Below, piece after piece: positions 6,276-8,331 of a DNA stretch of 8,331 nt. The position numbers were made by a program, and so were the translations under genes. Origin of the DNA: Betaproteobacteria bacterium HGW-Betaproteobacteria-8 (GTDB lineage: Bacteria; Pseudomonadota; Gammaproteobacteria; Burkholderiales; Methylophilaceae); the NCBI GenBank assembly GCA_002842135.1, contig PHCD01000077.1, positions 1-8,331 on the forward strand, given 5' to 3'. Below the pieces are notes generated by a model. The model saw only the letters and a list, made by a program, of their open reading frames with translations. It was not told the DNA's origin and made no database searches. How positions within the stretch are numbered: the stretch's first letter is position 1; the number at the start of each line of letters is the position of its first letter.

Positions 6276-7058
6276 TTATTGTGCCCTTTCCATGCGCGCT
6301 TTGATATCGTGGAAGAAATTGTTAACGAATGGGTGGTCGATAGCGCCCAGCTCAGCTAGCGGACAGTTGGCGATGATTTGCTTGTCTGCCAGCACGGCAA
6401 CGCGGTCTGCCATGCGGACCAGTGTGTCGAGGTCGTGCGTGACGAAAAGCACGGTGAGCCCCAGGCTATGCTTGAGTTGCTTGATCAGTTCGATGAATTT
6501 CTTGCTGCGGTCAGGATCCAGTCCGGCAGTCGGTTCGTCCAGCACCAGCAGTTCCGGTTCCAGCGCTAGTGCGCGGGCAAGGCCGACACGTTTGACCATG
6601 CCACCTGAGAGTTGTGCCGGCAGCAACTGTCCATGCTGTGGCTCCAGTTCGACCAGCGACAGTTTGTGCATGACCAGGCGGTATATGGTTTCTTCGTCGA
6701 ATTGCTTCAGCTCGCGCAATGGGAAAGCGATGTTGTCAAATACGGAGAGTGCTGAGAACAGTGCTCCTTGCTGAAACAGCATGCCAAGGCGGTTCATCAG
6801 GCGTTGTTGCATGAGGCGGTCAACTTCGTGCAGGTTTTCGCCGAACAGGAAGATTTCTCCCCTGGTTGGCACCGTAAGACCGACGATGTGGCGTAGCAGA
6901 GTCGTTTTGCCGCTGCCGGAGCCGCCGACCAGGGCGACGATCTGACCCGATTGCACTTGTAGGTTCAGATTCTGGTGCACCACGTTATCGTCAAACACGG
7001 TCCATACCTGGCGCGCTTCGCAGACGATGTTGTCGCTGCTCGATACGGCCGGGTTCAT
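6276..7058 (-). CDS. ABC transporter ATPase of the MCE system (MlaF-like)
   Basis: The cytoplasmic ATPase that powers the transporter, 260 residues. All nucleotide-binding motifs are present: Walker A GGSGSGKTT (45-53), Q-loop near FQQGALF (95-101), signature LSGGM (150-154), Walker B LLVLDEP (170-176) with catalytic Glu175, D-loop AGLD (178-181), and the switch His in VTHD (206-209). The FQQGALFSALSVFDNIAFPLRE stretch is typical of MlaF/Ttg2A-type ATPases, which couple to MlaE. The start ATG 7058 overlaps the permease stop (ATGA), so the two are translationally coupled. The gene is 4 bases upstream of the MCE gene. With two copies per complex it would pair with two MlaE-like permeases. Direction of lipid movement cannot be deduced from sequence. 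Confidence 0.94.
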   Translation of the reverse strand: MNPAVSSSDNIVCEARQVWTVFDDNVVHQNLNLQVQSGQIVALVGGSGSGKTTLLRHIVGLTVPTRGEIFLFGENLHEVDRLMQQRLMNRLGMLFQQGALFSALSVFDNIAFPLRELKQFDEETIYRLVMHKLSLVELEPQHGQLLPAQLSGGMVKRVGLARALALEPELLVLDEPTAGLDPDRSKKFIELIKQLKHSLGLTVLFVTHDLDTLVRMADRVAVLADKQIIANCPLAELGAIDHPFVNNFFHDIKARMERAQ

Positions 7059-8170
7059 ATGCCGATTCCCCTGGTCAATATGGCAAACATGGCGTCTATC
7101 AGGATCACCGCAGTGATGGCGGTGACCACGGAACTGGTGGTGCTCATGCTCAGGCTTTCCGTATTTGGTTTGACGCGCAAGCCGAAGTGGCAGGCCAGCA
7201 GGGTGACAACAAAGCCGAACAACAGTCCTTTGACCAGGCTCAGTGTCAGGTTGACGGACTGCACAACCGTTGGCAGGTATTCAAAAAAGAAACGAAAGCT
7301 GATGCCGAGCTCAATATTGGCAGAAAGTGCGCCACCCATCAGGCTCCAGGTCGAAGTCCACAATACCAGGAACGGTGCGACAAAAGTGAGCCCCAGTACC
7401 TTGGGCAGGACGACGCGCAGAATGCGCGAGATGCCCATGGTCGTCAATGCGTCAATTTCCTCGGTGACCCGCATGACGCCGATTTGTGCCGTCATGGCTG
7501 AGCCGGAGCGGCCGGCGACCAATACTGCCATCAACATCGGCCCCAGTTCCCGTATGATGCCCAGCCCGAGAATATTGACGATAAAGATGTCGGCACCAAA
7601 GGCGCGCAGCTGTTTGGACATCAGGTAGCCCAACGCGATACCTATCATGAAGCCAAGCAGGGCGCTGATTGGCAGTGCGGTGACGCCGCTCTTGTAGATG
7701 TTGGCGCTGAACTCGCGCAGCGGGAATTCGCGTGGGTGACGCAGTACATAGAGGATTTCCATGAATAACAGGCCCAGCAATTGCATGAAATCCCGGAGGT
7801 GGAAGGAGAATTCGAAGGTTAACTTCCCCAGTTTTGCAAGCGGTGCCAGCCAATCCGGTTGTTTGTGTATCCTGATTGACATGTCCAGACGGCTTAGCAT
7901 GTCGAAAATCTGTTTTTGATCCGGTGTCAGGCTGATCCGGTTATCGATTTTTTCGCCCCATCCTGCCCACAGCACAGCGGCTGCGGCCGTGTCGAGTTGC
8001 TCGACTTGCTTTATATCCCAGTGGACGAATGGGTCGGAAAAATAAGGGGCAAGCGAGGTTTTGAGAACGGCGAAATCGTTATCCAGCGAGCGCAAGGACC
8101 ATTGCCCCAGCAGCCGAACATGCGGACGGCCATCCTGATCCAGCTCAATATGAAAACTTGCAGCTGCCAT
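7055..8170 (-). CDS. MlaE-like permease with an N-terminal STAS-like domain
   Basis: The membrane subunit of the MCE transporter, 371 residues. Residues about 1-105 look like a STAS domain: a WDIKQVEQLDTAAAAVLW segment gives the usual strand, Asp/Ser-Thr loop and helix. Residues about 115-371 are the MlaE permease fold with roughly five to six hydrophobic segments. These surround the conserved RELGPMLMAVLVAGRSGSAM segment (207-226) and the cytoplasmic coupling helix around EEIDALTTM (237-245). In E. coli the STAS protein MlaB is separate and regulates MlaF; here that module is probably built into the permease. The start ATG 8170 follows AGGGGAG with a 4-base spacer. It is the first gene of the operon, and its stop overlaps the ATPase start. 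The MlaE part is near-certain, the STAS assignment less so. Confidence 0.9.
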   Translation of the reverse strand: MAAASFHIELDQDGRPHVRLLGQWSLRSLDNDFAVLKTSLAPYFSDPFVHWDIKQVEQLDTAAAAVLWAGWGEKIDNRISLTPDQKQIFDMLSRLDMSIRIHKQPDWLAPLAKLGKLTFEFSFHLRDFMQLLGLLFMEILYVLRHPREFPLREFSANIYKSGVTALPISALLGFMIGIALGYLMSKQLRAFGADIFIVNILGLGIIRELGPMLMAVLVAGRSGSAMTAQIGVMRVTEEIDALTTMGISRILRVVLPKVLGLTFVAPFLVLWTSTWSLMGGALSANIELGISFRFFFEYLPTVVQSVNLTLSLVKGLLFGFVVTLLACHFGLRVKPNTESLSMSTTSSVVTAITAVILIDAMFAILTRGIGI

Positions 8171-8174
8171 CCGA

Positions 8175-8182
8175 CTCCCCTT
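8175..8182 (-). promoter_or_regulatory. Ribosome binding site of the permease gene
   Basis: AAGGGGAG on the minus strand, 4 bases before ATG 8170. It supports this start and thus inclusion of the STAS-like region in the protein. Confidence 0.7.
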
Positions 8183-8190
8183 TCTGACTG

Positions 8191-8220
8191 ATTATACGCA
8201 GTGCTTTCGCTTTACGACAA
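8191..8220 (-). promoter_or_regulatory. Promoter of the MCE operon
   Basis: On the minus strand a perfect TATAAT (8196-8191) lies 18 bases after TTGTCG (8220-8215, four of six matches to TTGACA). Transcription would start near 8184, leaving a leader of only about 14 bases, just enough for the ribosome binding site. It would serve all four leftward genes, which are overlapping or 4-12 bases apart. Confidence 0.65.
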
Positions 8221-8245
8221 CCGCCCGGCCGCGGCGCGGTATAAT
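8214..8245 (+). promoter_or_regulatory. Candidate promoter of the rightward YjbQ-like gene
   Basis: A perfect TATAAT lies at 8240-8245, preceded by a very GC-rich stretch (8221-8239). The best upstream element, ACGACA at 8214-8219, is weak and about 20 bases away, so the -35 assignment is poor and an activator may be needed. These bases overlap the -35 box of the divergent MCE promoter. The leader to ATG 8300 would be roughly 48 bases and is AT-rich. Confidence 0.45.
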
Positions 8246-8299
8246 CCAAGTTATTCTATTAAAACAACATTCGAAATCATTTTTGGAGAAATCGGCAGC

Positions 8300-8331
8300 A
8301 TGAAAAGCTATCGCAAGGAACTCTGGTTCAA
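8300..8331 (+). CDS. Start of a probable YjbQ-family protein, partial
   Basis: Only ten residues (MKSYRKELWF) and two further bases are visible before the window ends. The start ATG 8300 is preceded by GGAG at 8285-8288, with an 11-base spacer that is slightly long. The opening S-Y-R-K-E-L-W-F resembles what I recall of the N-terminus of betaproteobacterial YjbQ-family proteins (secondary thiamine-phosphate synthase family), which have a short first beta strand of this kind. With so little sequence this is a recognition from memory, not a domain match. It is transcribed divergently from the MCE operon. Confidence 0.45.
   Translation, partial: MKSYRKELWF

Noticed and set aside
6975..7628. A 217-codon plus-strand frame across the permease/ATPase junction
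   Set aside because: It is antisense to two genes with clear motifs. Its Thr/Arg/Met-rich composition is typical of reverse reading of a membrane protein gene.

Overview
This window looks like an ordinary chromosomal segment of a betaproteobacterium, possibly in or near the Nitrosomonadales. The evidence is moderate GC content, protein-sequence style, a tRNA-Thr with an encoded CCA end, and a neighbourhood (NUDIX hydrolase end, endonuclease/phosphatase-family protein, ClsB-type cardiolipin synthase) that I recall from such genomes. No prophage, insertion sequence, CRISPR array, integrase or toxin gene is visible. I assign no species.

Bases 1-3159 hold a rightward run of tightly spaced genes: the tail of a probable NUDIX hydrolase (NudB-like), quinolinate synthase nadA, an EEP-superfamily phosphodiesterase and a two-HKD cardiolipin synthase. 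The last two share an ATGA stop/start overlap, and the pair resembles ybhP-clsB of E. coli. NAD synthesis and membrane phospholipid synthesis are thus probably on one transcript, with nadA as the functional outsider.

Bases 3160-4133 hold a tRNA-Thr(CGT) with a good sigma70-type promoter. A secreted four-repeat Sel1 protein follows from a TTG start only 37 bases after the CCA end. No terminator is visible between them, so the tRNA promoter may also drive the Sel1 gene. A strong intrinsic terminator ends this unit, and it lies inside the 3' end of a convergent gene.

Bases 4083-4624 carry two small leftward genes: a GIY-YIG (UPF0213/YhbQ-like) nuclease-domain protein and an unrecognised 71-residue protein with two CxxC knuckles. 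The latter has a perfect AGGAGG ribosome binding site and a plausible promoter of its own.

Bases 4697-8170 are a leftward four-gene MCE-type lipid transport operon: a permease with an N-terminal STAS-like domain, an ABC ATPase, a membrane-anchored MCE (MlaD-like) protein with a long helical tail, and an ABC-transport auxiliary lipoprotein (PqiC-like). Together they would form an inner-membrane ABC transporter plus a periplasmic lipid conduit with an outer-membrane lipoprotein partner. A 129-base divergent promoter region separates the operon from the first codons of a rightward gene that resembles the YjbQ family.

I found no clearly undescribed system. The items most worth a second look are the composition of the MCE operon, the small double-CxxC protein, the terminator embedded in a convergent gene, and the unpaired A-C at the base of the tRNA anticodon loop.
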